From Pithys albifrons albifrons (lineage: Eukaryota > Chordata > Aves > Passeriformes > Thamnophilidae), in contig NC_092460.1 in the NCBI RefSeq assembly GCF_047495875.1, positions 38,726,054 through 38,790,053 on the forward strand: a DNA stretch of 64,000 nt, written 5' to 3'. Shown here in pieces: positions 14,383 to 27,300 of this stretch; the stretch's first letter is position 1, and each line of letters starts with the position of its first letter. The position numbers and the translations under genes are program-made. The notes beneath the pieces are model-generated. The model made no database searches and was not told the origin of the DNA. It was given only the letters and a program-made list of their open reading frames with translations.

Positions 14383-14389
14383 TATATAA
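14383..14389 (+). promoter_or_regulatory. TATA-like box of the solo LTR
   Basis: TATATAA within GGGTATATAATCTTGGGG, placed where a Pol II promoter is expected inside a retroviral LTR. It could drive transcription into the right flank, but whether it is active cannot be told from sequence. Confidence 0.55.
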
Positions 14390-14669
14390 TCTTGGGGTTT
14401 GGAGACTTCTAGAACCACTCATTGGATTCACAGGAGGACCAGAACCTCAGCAGGAGGAGACCACCGCTCTCAACCAGACTGCGACCATCATTTGCAGCAA
14501 CCAGGTTTTTCCCTTCCTTTTACTTGGACTCAGAGGAGCCACGTGCGGCTCAGCACAGGGGCCAACAAACACCATTCTGTTCATGCCCCAGGGTGTTGGG
14601 TTATATTTCTGGGTTTTGTGGGTTAAAACCAATTTCTCTTTGTATCATTGAATTCATTGTAATGTTTTT

Positions 14670-14675
14670 ATTAAA
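14670..14675 (+). terminator. LTR polyadenylation-type signal
   Basis: ATTAAA, 281 bp after the LTR TATA-like box and 72 bp before the LTR end, is followed by a T/G-rich stretch (TTGTTATCTCTTTTGTGTTGG). This is the usual arrangement of the R-region poly(A) signal and downstream element. Confidence 0.5.
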
Positions 14676-14747
14676 TTGTAACTCTAACTTGTTATCTCTT
14701 TTGTGTTGGGCTTATTTCTCCTGCAGGTTTTCCTTTAAACCAGTACA

Positions 14748-15539
14748 GGGAAAAAATGGGAAGCACATGGGAAGCAGGAGGGAGGAACCAACCTGGGAGA
14801 AGGAAAAACAAAGTCCCTCTAGCTCCTTCTCAATAAGTTGGCAAGATCAGGACCAAAGAAGTTTTACTTTAAACGATTTTAAATTATGTGTGAGGAGTAG
14901 GAGCAGGGAAGACAGCAGAATGAGAAGACAAAACAGTTGGGATCCAAACTTGTGTCCAAAACTAGGAAGTTCTGTGACTGCTTCCAGGCCTCTTGCTACC
15001 TTTTCTTGCTGTCAGTGTGACCCACAGCTAAGGAAGATACTTATGACAGAGCAACCTCCTGTGTCATAGAGTATAGAAATGAAAATAATTCCTAATCAAA
15101 CTTCGAATTTTAGCAGGGATACTATTCCTTTCTTTCTTTATTGTATTTCAGTAATCACAAACTCAGGTGGACTTGATTTTTCCCTCTGCTCTGCATTGTA
15201 CAGGACAGTGTATTTGGGGTTTCCGTAAAAGGTTTACCTTCCAAACTGATCCATACAGATCCTGGTTTGTATCAATACTGTAAATACTTGAGAGTCTCCT
15301 TAGCCTCCATACAGTATAGACTCACAGCTAGACTGGTGGTGAAAAAAACCCACAAGAATTTGCAAGTTTTGGATCAGAAACAGACAGAGAAATAAGCTTT
15401 TCACATACTGAAAGTTTTGATGCTGTCAATCCTCGAGTCACATGGCATGTGCAGCTCCAGTTTCACATTGAGTTTGTCAGCTCAGTTCAGGTGGCCAAGT
15501 GACTGCTAGCTGGGTTAGCTCCTAACAGTGGATCTTTCT
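14748..15539. other. Intergenic, no gene seen
   Basis: Right flank of the LTR, starting with the second GGGA copy. No recognised gene or repeat. The stretch up to 15069 happens to be open in one frame but joins onto the LTR and has no known domain. Confidence 0.55.
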
Positions 15540-15737
15540 TGGTGAGACACTGGAACAGGTGATGATGCACTGGGCCGGGCTCTTGAGAGAAGTTGTTGGT
15601 GCCCCATCCTTGGAAATGTTCAAGGACAGGTTGGATGGGGCTCTGAGCAACCTGGTCTAGTGAAAGGATGGAGGTTGGAACAAGAGGATCCTTAAGGTCC
15701 CTTCCAACCCAGGCCATTCTATGATACTATGATTTCT
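15540..15737 (+). mobile_element. CR1 LINE 3' end with octamer tail
   Basis: A clear avian CR1 3' terminus on the plus strand. It contains the CTGGAACAGG block, 'GTTGTTGGTGCCCCATCC', 'GGAAATGTTCAAGGACAGG', 'TTGGATGGGGCTCTGAGC', 'AACCTGGTCTAGTG' and 'AAGGTCCCTTCCAACCCAGG'. It ends with CATTCTATGATACTATGATTT, the degenerate tandem octamer tail that terminates CR1 elements. A small block around 15560-15590 differs from the usual sequence. About 200 bp remains, so it is strongly 5'-truncated and non-coding. Confidence 0.95.
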
Positions 15738-18700
15738 GACACCAGACACCCTTGCAGCACAGATTTGGCCCTGCTTTGGAGCTTTAATGGCCACATTTGA
15801 CTGCAGCTGGTTCTCACCAGAGCTGAAAGGCAGCAATCCCTGGTTGCTTATCCCTTCTGTCTATCCCACCTTTTGCTAGGTTAAAAAATTTTGGACAGAT
15901 GAGGGAGACAAAGGACACCTTCTCTGTATCTGGGCAACCCTAAGGGGCAAGGTTATACTGTCTTACTCGATGTGTTGGGCTTTCTGGGCTAGGTAAAGCA
16001 GCAATAAAAACTACCCACTGAACAGATGCACAGTTTCAGAAATAACACCTTCCTTCTCACTTCTCTATTTGTATGTAGGACTGATAAAGTCAAACCAGAG
16101 GTTAGTAAACATTGTGACAGGCTCATAACTCAAAATGTATGAAGCTTGTGCAATGGCCACACAGCACAATTATGTTCCTTGTGAATAACATGTAGAGTTA
16201 CTCATGAAAAACATTATGAATCCTCTGTTCACTGCCATAAACTGCCATAAAAATAAACATTCTGTGATTAGTCAAGCCCTTTGTGCTACCATTATATACT
16301 TTGCTGTTATGACACCTCTGTCCTTGGAACTGAGGCTTGCTGCTGAAGCACTTCATAATCTGGCCATTTCAGAAATATTGATTTCTCTTTGACTGGTATT
16401 TAGACTGGTAGTTCAAGTTTTCCTTGAAACCTGCTACTACTAAGCAGTTTTTTCTTGGGGTTTTGGCATGGGTTTTATTTTTGATGTTGTTTTGTTGTTG
16501 CTTTTTATTTGGGGTGGTGGTGGTTGGTTTTTTTTTTGTTTGTTTTAATAAAGAGATATGTACAGTAACTGTGGTGCACATGTGGCAACTTATTTGGCTG
16601 TCCATCCCTTAAATTGTTGAAGATCAGTCTAAGTGAGTATTTTTCTAAAAAACAAAAACTGCATAATCCTTTTCACAGAATCAGCAGCCACCATGGATTT
16701 GTAAAATGGTATGAAGTTTTCATTTACAAACACAAAATTGTATCTTAATGTAACTTTTAAAAAATAATTTTTTAAAAATAATAAGTTATGTTCATTCAAG
16801 TACAATGCTACTTCCCTTTTTGACCTCTGCAAAGGCTGGTTCAGGTCTGGATGGACTACTCTTGGGGTTATGAGAGACGAAAAAATTCCTTTTATTCATG
16901 TTAGATTTCTTAAAATACTGTACAGGAAAGGCAGACATAAGAGAGGAATTGACAATCTGTGACAGTGGAAAAGAAAAGCTTTATAAATTTATGTTTTTAG
17001 AAACCAAGAGATGAAGACTGGAGGAGACATATGTAGTCTCCAAACCTGGCCTTTGCCCACAGAACACAAGTAATAAAGAGTATTACAGTAGCTAGAAGAA
17101 CAGAGAAGAATAGATGGATGGAGCACAAGGATGAGAACAGCAGCCAGGTAGATGATAGTGACAGTTATGTTCAGTGGGAAGTAGAAATGAAACTTTGTAC
17201 AGAAAGGACAGGATGTACCTTGGAATGAACTGGAACATTTGGTGCAGGACATCAAGTATGTAATTGGAGTAATAACAAAAACTTGGTTTAACTATGCTTG
17301 GAATAGGGGTTATGATCCAACGCGGTTGTTGTAAGTACCTTCTGTTCCACAAAACCCCACATAATGATGGGTAATCCTGAACATTAACAGAGAGAGAATG
17401 TGGATAAACAGAAACAAAACTGATTATCTGGTTATTCTAATTTCAAATGGAAAAGATCTTCGGCTACAGGCTGGAGTCACATTTTGGTATGAATAAAGAT
17501 CTATGGAATGCTAGTCAAGACAGAAACATTTCTGAGCATTGTGCTTTGTTGAGATACTGTACCTTTGCAGAAATATGTAGGAGAACAAATTCTACTGATA
17601 ATGTTAGAGACCAGAGGTTCCTGGCAGCACTACCCGACAGTTTTTTTCACTATAACTTTTGTGGAGCCAGCAAAAGGGAATGTTATCTTAGATTTCGTTT
17701 TAAAAGACACTTGAGGAAATTATAAACTGTTCAGAGAAGTAACCTTAAGCTTGAATGCTCATAATTCAATCCACCTTAAACTTAGGAGACTGAAAAACAA
17801 ACTACAACTATAAATAATGAAGGAAAAAAAATGAACTTACAGAAACAGTGACACACACTGGTCTGAGAATTTCTAGGATTTGAATGTGGAGGAAATATAG
17901 ACTATCTTTGAATTAAGGTACACAAATTTATCTGAAACCTGTGTCAGACTGGTGTTTGAAGAGGGATTTCACAGCTAATCCTATCTCAAAACAGGACGAC
18001 AAAACTAATAAGAGACTTTCAATATGGAGGAAAGGATACATTTTCAGAAAAGCTTTGTAGGGCTATTGTGAAAATTCCCAGCCAACTTCTTTCAGAAAAA
18101 TCAATTACATTAAAAGAAATGTCAAAGGGCTTCTTGAACATAGAAAAGGGAAAATAAGTATAGAATAGAACAAAAACTTTGTCATATTTTTCAGTAAGTA
18201 TAATGGCATCAGCTGCAGTGCCAAAGGCTGGGGGGAAATGAAGCACAAATGTGGACAGCGTAAAGAATGTGCAGGCATTTTCTAAGTTTGCATGCTTGCT
18301 GTGTTCCTGCCTTTCAGTGTGGTGTACTGGATACAGGGATAGGTTAAAGTGCAGTCTTGAGCTGAGAGGCAAGAAGTCTGCAGATATTTGCATTTCCTTG
18401 TTTTTTACTGGAGTGGGAAAACCCTTCAGGATGGAATAGCACATTACCTGATAGAAAACACTTTTCTTCACAGACAAAGGCAGCAGCATCCATATGGCAT
18501 TGACTTTCAAGTGTTTTCCTAGAGCACAGGTAAAAGGAGTCACTTGAAAGACAAGTTTCTTAAGGTGGGAATGGGAAGGAGGAAAAGCAGAGAGGAGCTA
18601 GACAAGCACAGGCAGAGTGGCACGCACAGAGGCTGACACTTGCTTTGGGGACTGTTTCAAGGCCCCATTCTCTGTCACACAAAGACCTTGCCAAGATGGT

Positions 18701-19059
18701 TTCTCACCTCAGAAGTCTATGTCTTTACTAGATGACCAGAAAATGCAAATCCATGGGAAAAAAGTGTTATCTGGCCTATCTGCAATATCATTCTGACTGC
18801 TGACCTGTCCTGAAGGAACTGAATCAATTTGGGGTTCTCCCGGGTGGGGCCATGGAAGTAGCACACTGTCACAATCAGCAGAAATTGTCAGTCAGGCCCA
18901 TAAGCACTGAGAGATGCAGCCAAACTTCAAGAGTTATGTGAGGAGGCTGCGTCAGGGCTGGGGTCAAGAGAAAGATGCGTCTCTGTCACAAATCCACAAT
19001 AGGGATTACCACATTGGAGGTGGAAGCAAAAACATTCCTGTACTACAGTGAAAGGATTA
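15738..19059. other. Intergenic, no gene seen
   Basis: AT-rich sequence with T/G-rich low complexity at about 16450-16550. A 174-codon frame on the minus strand (18019-18543) and a 92-codon frame on plus (17447-17725) are the largest. Neither resembles a known family or shows retroposon features such as a poly(A) tail or flanking repeats. Confidence 0.55.
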
Positions 19060-19440
19060 GCTTTTGGCCCCATCTCTTCAATTATTTTCATGAATGGTCT
19101 TGGCACAATAATAGGAATGCACAGGAATGCATTAATCAAACTTTTTGATGAGAATTTGGGATATTGCCAGTACAGCAAAGGATCAAACTGTCATACATTA
19201 AGAACTGAACTACTAGAATAAAAGAAGTTTATTAGGGCATGCACTTTTGAACTAATGGAAAAAGTTGGGAATTCTCCAGTTGGAAAAGTTCAGGAAAAAA
19301 AGCTCAGGGAAGCTTGAAAATGTTAGTCAATACAGAATGACTGGGAGTCATCGTGTGAGGCAGCTATGAAAAAGATTGCTGTAATCCTCTGGTAACTCAA
19401 AACAGGAAAGGGTTCATGTCACTGTAGAGGGCAGGGACAA
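19060..19440 (+). mobile_element. Ancient CR1 LINE ORF2 remnant
   Basis: The plus strand keeps the order of phrases found in the 3' part of CR1 reverse-transcriptase ORFs. A worn 'TATTTTCATGAATGGTCTTGG' matches the usual 'catcaatgatctgga' block. 'ATCAAACTTTTTGATGAG' followed by AATTTGGG matches the 'aaatttgcagatgacaccaaactggg' block. 'GACTGGGAGTCATCGTG' then GCTATGAAAAAG matches the 'gatctgggagtcattgtggatc...atgaa' block. The reading frame is broken by stops and indels, so it is a dead fragment. The family match is by recalled consensus and the ends are approximate. Confidence 0.6.
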
Positions 19441-22400
19441 CTTTTTCAGGAAAGTCTTGAACTGTTTTATTCACTCATGCTTAAAAGGGAGGAATTCAAA
19501 GTGGGACAAACACAGACTCTTTAATGATGTAGATTCCACATCATGGTGAACTGAGTCCCATTTGGTCTCACATCCTTTCTTGTGTTCACACAACTGTGTG
19601 GCAAACCACAACAAAAGAGCAAAAACTTCTGAGACAAAAATTACCCTTGTAAGACTTGAAGATGCAGTTCTTGTAGAACACGTAATCCTTGAAAGTTATG
19701 TTAATTTCCTTTTTAAGATTTCAAATATATACATCAGGTTTTAGGGATATTTAGCTCCCATTATTTTAGTAGAAACTTCAAGAGTTCAAAATACTTAAAA
19801 AAGCACTTTAACTGCCATTTTTCCAGCTTGCTCAGCAGCTAAAACCATGAGTTATCCAAGACCTGAACTTTCACCAAGGAACTGAAAACAATTTGGTTTC
19901 CAGAGGTGCCTTGTATCTCTCAGGTTTTGTCTTCAGATGGAAGTGGAGGATTGAAAAGAGCCTGAGTAGAGGCAACCTCTGACACTCTGGCCACCTCAGA
20001 GAGCTGAGTTAAGTGTGCCTTTATGAAAATCTGTCTCTTCATTATTACTACAGCCTGGTTCAGACCTCCTGGCTACTGTTTTCCTTTGAAAAGTTGCTGC
20101 CTTAAGGGATCATATGGGTGAATAAAATTATCAGTAGTCCTTAACTAAGGCTCACATGATGTCTATCTTCAAGTGACATTGTCTGTCTTAAAATGACATG
20201 CAGGTGTCAGGGAGGCTGAGCACTACAGAAGAGCACAGGTTAGTAAAATCCTGTCCATACAGAAGAATGGTAGGGATTTTTGACAGGTGTATTTATACTT
20301 GCATTAAGAAAAAGTGTAGAAAATGGATGCCCAGATTCATATAAGTTAAGCGTTACAAGCCCTTTGCTTGGTAACATGGTGGGAGCTGGGCACTCATGCT
20401 GCCTACAGCATATGCAGAGCATGTTGAGTTACCTCTCAGGGTACTGATGCAGAATTCCAATCCTACTTCTCTGAGCATGGTCCCTACACCCTGGCAGAGA
20501 TTTAAAGGTCTGAGCAATACTTTCAGCTGGAGCAAGAAGAGAAAAAAAAAAAGATGAATATCAGCTAACTTTCAAAAAAAGGTTAAATGTCTTTTTAGGC
20601 CTCAAAGCTGATAATGACTCTGCTGTCTTCCTCTCAAATTATGAAATAAAGCTGTTGCTTTAACACTGATAAGTGGTGTACAGCTGGCTTTCTTTAGCCA
20701 GATTGCCTATGTGAATGTATTAATGAAAAATAAACCACTCCTACAAATGAAATATATGTTTATAGGGTTGATCTTATCTTGTGTTTCATAAATAGTGTAC
20801 CACAGGAACAAGCATCGACAAGATAAAACAAGTGCCCATAAAAAGGTTTGGCCTGGGAAAACTCTGCTCTGAATTTAAAAGCTACCTATAGTCAGAGCAC
20901 TGGACACATATGCAGCACCAGCCATACTTTCAAGACCACATTTAAGCACTCATGATAATGACTGAATTTTTCAAGGCAGTGCAACTCCAGTGTAAGCACT
21001 TGAGTAAATGCTAAGCTCTTTGCAAATCCTGACAACAACCCGAAGATGCCAGGTCTTGGGAAACTTTTGAAAGTCTGGCCTCAGCTTAAAAGATAAGCAG
21101 AGATGATATAAAAATGCAGTCCAGCTCATGGGCTTCAAACACTTGGAATGGTAGCTCTGTATATGAACACTGGTGTGTGAGCAACCAAACTATCTCTCTT
21201 TGGAGACATTCTGTAGGTGAAAAAAGAGGTGCAAAGAATAAAGGAAATGGTCTGGCTTGCTTGCAGATGCTCTACAGACTTTTTTTCTTTCCTTGTTTGT
21301 GTATTTTCTACTTTCAGGCTGTTACTTTTAGATATTAGACTGCTCTGAAGTATGTTTGTTGAGTTGCTGTAGCTACCCTACATTCACCGATCCATACAAT
21401 GCCTTTACCTGAAACCAATTATTGTAGCACTCAATGGAGACTTCTACACAGCATCTACAATCCAAGCTGGCAAAAGTCTCAGGTGCTGGACTACACTGGG
21501 GGCACCAGACCCTAAGTGCCTCCCTGCTGATGCAGCTTGAAGCAGGGTTTTCTCTTAACACAGAGAGAACTTTGTTTCAGTCCCTCTCATGGTCACTCCT
21601 GTAGATATTAAGCTTGGCAGTCAGTATAAGCCTGTGGTATGCCTGAGACTTAGCCAGAGGACTACTGTATAAACAATAGAAACAGTAATGTTGTATGTTA
21701 GATACATCACCTGGTACTGTAACAGTCCCATTCCCATTTTGTACATGTAGACCCAGCAGGCTGCTGTAATCTGAGAAGAAACATCTGGCTCACAAGTTTT
21801 CACTCCATCTTTTCTAAACTGAAAAAAAACACCTCAGGCCCCAAACCCCTACAAAACCCCATCCCTTCAACAGCCCACGGAAATGTCCAGTAATTATCTG
21901 CCTTTTCAAAATTAGTGAAGTATCACTAGGTTGTGATTAAGCTAATTTCAAACCTGTTCCTCAGGAAATGCCACTACTAAATTCCAAGAAATTCTTCAGG
22001 CAAACATACAATTAGCATACAATAATAGAAAAATACATTTGTTCCAGGTGCTTTCTTGGCAGAACCTGACATTTGTGTCTGTTTATTCTTTCTTCCATCT
22101 CCCAAACTCCTTTCAGATTTTGTTATTCTGTAATCATCCAGGTTGCCCTGTGTCTTTCTAATACAAGAGATGGCTGGGGAGGGAAAAATTTTAATGAAAG
22201 GAGAATGGATCAGAGCCACAAAATGAATCTAAATATGGTCTTTGTTTTCTTATTTTGCACCTGACCCACATGCATTGTAAACCAGATTCCTCCATAACTA
22301 CTACCCCATTAAAAATACTTGAGAGTCTTAAATACTCTGCATATTTAAGATGAAATTAATTCCTTCCTTTGCATTCTTGTTTATTAACTAACATTGTGCA

Positions 22401-24326
22401 AGGAATTGTATAAAGCAAAAAGGATAACATTCTATTCAAAGTTTTACAGTCCAAATAGACAGGCAAAGAGCAGAAACAAACACTGCAGCCTGTAAAATAC
22501 TGGAAATTATGGCCATAGTTTCCATAGTAGCTTAGACATCTGTGTATTAGATTAAAAAAAAATCTGTATTGTGTTTGATCATTTTCAGGGTTCAGGGATG
22601 GGATGACTGGCAGGTGCTGAAAATTAGGTGCATATGGAAAGTCTTGAGCAGAACCACTATGAACAAATGTGCCCCAGCACTTGATCGCTTCTAAAAGCTT
22701 GATACTGGATTTTTTAAATTTTTTTTCCTACAGTTTAACCTTCACTTGTCATTTTGTTAACAGGAGTTCATTGAATTTATTATATGAGCTGGTATCTGTG
22801 TAGCTCTCAAAAGAAATAAGTTCTGTTCAGCAGCAATTTTTATTAAATATTAGCTTCCTCTCAACTCAAAAATGAATATTAAAAAGGCCTACAGGTTTGG
22901 GTTTTTTCCACCTCTGAGCTTGAAGAGACCTTTGGCAGTGTCCAAAGAGTTAAATAAAAAGGGACTTGCCACAGAACACAAAAGCAAATCAACACAGAGA
23001 TCCAGAGAGGAGAATAATATGGTCTTATCAATCATGAGACCAGGATTTTATATTTGGGTAACAAGACAGATCTCAAAGTCTGAGCCACTGGCTTGCCTCT
23101 TATCTGCTATACATTTTACTTTGGCTCTTGCCTTATTTACCACTGAGTCACTACAGCTTACAGTTGTGTCAGATTAGGACATCTGCTTCATATTCATGGT
23201 AGGGTTTTCTTAATAATACACTTTCCTGAATTGAATTGAATTGGAAAGACAATACAGTGATTCTTCCTTCTGTTATTAATTTAATTATTTCATACTGTGG
23301 ATGGAATCTGATGTGTGAAGAACCCTTTCCTTCCATAGTTTTGCATGAATAACGGAGGCAGAGCTTTGGTCTAAAAAGCAGCAATAATAAAATGACTTTT
23401 CAGGCTTTCATCTCTGAGCTCTGTAAAAACATATCACATCTATTCCTTTACAATGGAGATGTAACTCTCCTGTCCTGCATAACAACTGAAAACCTACGGG
23501 ACTTAATGTAAGGTACCCCTTTAGAACACAGGGCATTTTTAAAGACACTTTTTCTTTGCTTGTTTTAAAAATCCTTTAAACTCCAAAACCAAAAGAGATT
23601 TATTTAGAGGAGAACGCTTAATTTCCTCTTATATGTAAAAGGGCTTTCCAGTGCGCATTGTGTTCTTCCAGAGCTCATTACAGGCCTGCAGAGCAAGCAC
23701 ATGCTGATCATGCTGGAGGATCCCTGGCATTTCTAATGTTGGATATATGGGAAAAGATGATACTTCAGAGAAAATCAAAGAAAAAAAATCCTCTTACAGG
23801 TACCTGTTAAACTCTCACTCTTGGAAATACAACATTTAAGGAAGCGCGCAAACATTGAAAATAGATAATTTTGCATTGTAAGTAAAAATTGGACCATATT
23901 GTGGAACAAACTGTACTATCATTGCAGTTGAAAAGTGGCTTGCGGCTGCACAGAACAGTTGTCCCCCTAATCCTTTACTAGGAAACTAGTTTTCAGGGCT
24001 AGGACTACATAGAGCACATTCTGTGCACTAACAGACCATCTGTCTACAGGTTAGACAGATACTATTCATGGCAGAAAAAGCTGGATTCCTAAATAAAATA
24101 ATCAGAGATGTCTGCCTGTAGAAATGGTTTGCTTTCCTGAAGGGCTGACCAGGCAGCAGTTCCTACTGTTTTTATTAAAAGCTCATGCCTAACCACATAG
24201 CAAGCTTGATAAAAAATTAGAAAACTAACTTTAGGTACAAGGGTTGGAAAATGTTGGTGGTCTGTAGACATGATTACAAGTCAGACAGTCCAATTAAAAT
24301 TACAGGAAGTAATCTGTATGTTATAC
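19441..24326. other. Intergenic, no gene seen
   Basis: Single-copy-looking AT-rich DNA. The frames are all near the length expected by chance and are unrecognised. The longest is 101 codons at 22872-23177. No RNA gene or repeat could be recognised. Confidence 0.55.
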
Positions 24327-24380
<54 letters not shown>

Positions 24381-24382
24381 AT
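24327..24382. repeat. (ATCT)n tetranucleotide microsatellite
   Basis: About 13-14 perfect ATCT units followed by ATATCT. Clean and short, a typical polymorphic STR. The 60-80 codon frames rich in Ile/Tyr/Leu/Ser across it are repeat translations. Confidence 0.97.
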
Positions 24383-27300
24383 CTCAGCACACTTACACAC
24401 CCATACATGCCTGACTCTTCCCAACAACATGAAATTAGCACTGGGACAATGAAATACATCTGCCTTCACTCAATTCTGGGACATTTTTTCTGAATGAAGT
24501 TAGCTACCTAAGCATACTTCTTGCTGATGTGCTTGCCTTGAAATTGGAAAATAAATGATATGTGATGCTTTTTTACCCATCCTTGGTTACCTCAGTGAAA
24601 AGTTCCCCACCCATCTTGGTGCTACTGATTTGAGACAGGAAGCACAAAATTGTGACCACATAGGGTAAAGGTGGTGCCCCAACAAAGCCACAAGGGCTCT
24701 AAATTTAAGCCTGCCATGAAAGCTTTGAAAATGATGACACACAAAGAAGGAGAAACTATGGGGAATGAAACACCTTAATTTTGAAAAACCACAATGATCC
24801 ACCCAGCATTTTTAGAGCTTTCAGCTCTGAGGCATGAATTAACCACAGGCAGTTTTTAACCTACTGAAGACAGACACTCATTCTTTGTAACTTTGCAGCT
24901 GCTTAAAATGGGATGGATGTCTCTTTCAAACTTAAAAAGACAACTCTCAGCATGCCTATGTCTGTTTAAAAAAAACCCAATAATATACACTAACAGTCCA
25001 ATAGGCTGGAATTCCCAAAGATGAACTGGTGACCCCTCCTTTTAGAACTGAAAATTCAGGATACTGTACTGCTACCTGACTTGAAAGGTCCAGAGCACCC
25101 TTGTTCTGCAAAAACCCAGTAGTCTGCACTACTTCATCTTGAGCTTGGATTCTGCCTGAAAAAGCATCTGAAATAAGCACTGTGACTATTTTGGCCTGGA
25201 AATTGTGATTTCAAAACACTTGTGAGCTGGCCATGTTTCACAAAAAGGTACTGACATTGTATTTAACTGTGAGTGTAATTAAATCTATTTATGGCATCAT
25301 TTGGTATTAATTTGTATTCATTAGTTAATTACTGTTAAGAGTTTTTTGGACTTCACTTTCATTCAAATTGCACTTCTTAAAGGACAAGTAAATGGTATGA
25401 GGTGTCTTCTCAAATATGACACTATCCAGAACCAGCAGTGAGTGGAAAACTGTTATGTACACTAAGCTAAGCCCTTCCCTGAATTAGGGAAATGCTGACT
25501 AGTGTTTCCTCTGAAGGCATGTTTTGGGGGAAACTGAGTGCTGATGAATGTGAATATCAAATTAAATTGAAAACAAAACCCTTCTCTCTGAAACCTACTG
25601 CCTCTCAAAGTCTGATCACTGCTTTTCTTGGAGCAACACTGTGTTTTAGTTTGGGATTTGTTATTTTGGATTTTCTTTGCATATGCTCAAAAGACAGTGT
25701 GAAATTGCAGGAATAAAGGGATAGAGGAGACTGAAATGGAAATAAAGCATATGGTATTGCCAAGACACAGTTTATAGCTTTCTGCAGGTTACTGCACTTG
25801 CTCTTATAGCCAGGATTTGCCAAGGAGCCTAAGGCATGTCTCTCCTGAAAAACTTTGAGTCTGCTGCCTGGAGCTGTAAGATGAATTAAAAAATCTCAGT
25901 CTAGAATCATTCTGAAATTTCTTACAAACCTTAACTCTCTGTCCCTAGCAACTCTGAATTCCAAATTTGAACTGATTTCAGTAAAATAGATTCAGACTAG
26001 GATCCAGAAGTGTCCTGACCCCCAGGGGCTCTCCCTCCCAGGGAGTTCACTGCAGTGTGACCAAGGGCACAGCACTGGGCTCATGGTCCCACCTGAGGCA
26101 CCTTCTCCCTGTGCCACACTGTGCCTCCTACTCAGTCTTTCCCAGTCCTCTGCTGCTTGAGCAGGCCCCAGCAGGTTTTCAGGTCCTGGAAAGGCAGGAC
26201 CCCAACCTGAGTGAGGCACTGCTGAGTGAGCCAGATGGCAAGGATGCCTCTAGCCTGGGTGTGTCTGGAGATGACAACATCCACCAGCCAGGTAGGCAGA
26301 GCTGCCCAGCAATGCAGAGTGGCCACACCGGCTGCATCAGGCCATGGGGAGGGGAAGATGCTGTGGTGCAGGTGCAAGGCATGGCTTTGTGCATCCATGT
26401 GCATGGGAATGTCAGATGTCTGGCCTGGCTTCCTGTTGAACTTCACTGCTCAGGTGGGAAAGAAACTCCTTTACATACTGAAAAGCATCTAGTATTTATA
26501 AATGATTTCTTCTTTTCATTAGAAGCTGCCAGTTTTACTCCTCCTGATATGACTAACTTTGCAATACTATATGATTTATAGAGACACTGCATCTGAAAGC
26601 AGATTGAGAAACCTAACCTTATGGAAGAGAAAACACTAAAAGACATCACAGGAAAAGGTTGGAGGATTTCATTCCTTCACTATTTATCTGCTCAAAAGTT
26701 TTTCCCCAAACCTGACACTTTTTTACTGAATTGAACAGGGGAAGATCTAGTCCAAAATTTTTAATTTTTTTTTTCTGCGTAGACTTGTATGCAAGCATGT
26801 GAAAGCTAGTGTTTTAAAGCAAATGACATCAAGAAATTACATTTACTATTGGCACATGATATTTCTTTATCTGTCACTGGCAAGAAGTGCAGGACTTCTA
26901 ATTCATTACAATCTTAAGACATCAACAATTTAGTAAAATTAATCTAAAATGCATAGCAAAATAATGTTTTCATAGAAATGAGATATTTGGGATATCATGT
27001 AGCAGTCAGGAAGGTTGGAGGAGTCTTGTGGTTGCAATTAGCCCACTATACTTGTGGGATCTGTCAAACAGTAGAGGAGAAAATGAGCTCAACTCCATTG
27101 GAGCCAGAGTTAAACTTTTGAAAAGGTGGAAAGGAGCATTCCAATTAATGGGATCTCATTGCAAGGACACAGTTCTAGCTTGAGATAAAAAAGGGAGAAG
27201 ATGGTGGCTTACTTTGCTTACTTTCAAATTTGGGCCACTATTCTTCCTTTAGGGTGTTTCAGTTCCCCAGGAAAGGCTCATGACAGGGGATGCCACAGAG

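Larger units (their letters stand above)
14020..14747 (+). mobile_element. Well-preserved solo LTR of an avian endogenous retrovirus
   Basis: The 728-bp element begins TGTCCTAGTTCAACAGCC and ends CCAGTACA, giving TG...CA termini. It is flanked by the 4-bp direct repeat GGGA at 14016-14019 and 14748-14751. The internal order fits an LTR: U3, a TATA-like TATATAA (14383-14389) about two thirds through, an R/U5-like block (AGACTGCGACCATCATTTGC), and an ATTAAA polyadenylation-type signal at 14670-14675. Retroviral genes are absent on both sides, so this is a solo LTR. The short target duplication points to a gammaretrovirus-like (ERV1) or related class, which is inference. It is the least decayed transposable element here and so probably the youngest. 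A 215-codon frame starting at 14422 spans the LTR-flank junction and is not a gene. Confidence 0.85.

Noticed and set aside
14422..15069. 215-codon plus frame
   Set aside because: It starts inside the solo LTR and crosses its 3' boundary into the flank, and no domain is recognised. A chance fusion created by the insertion.
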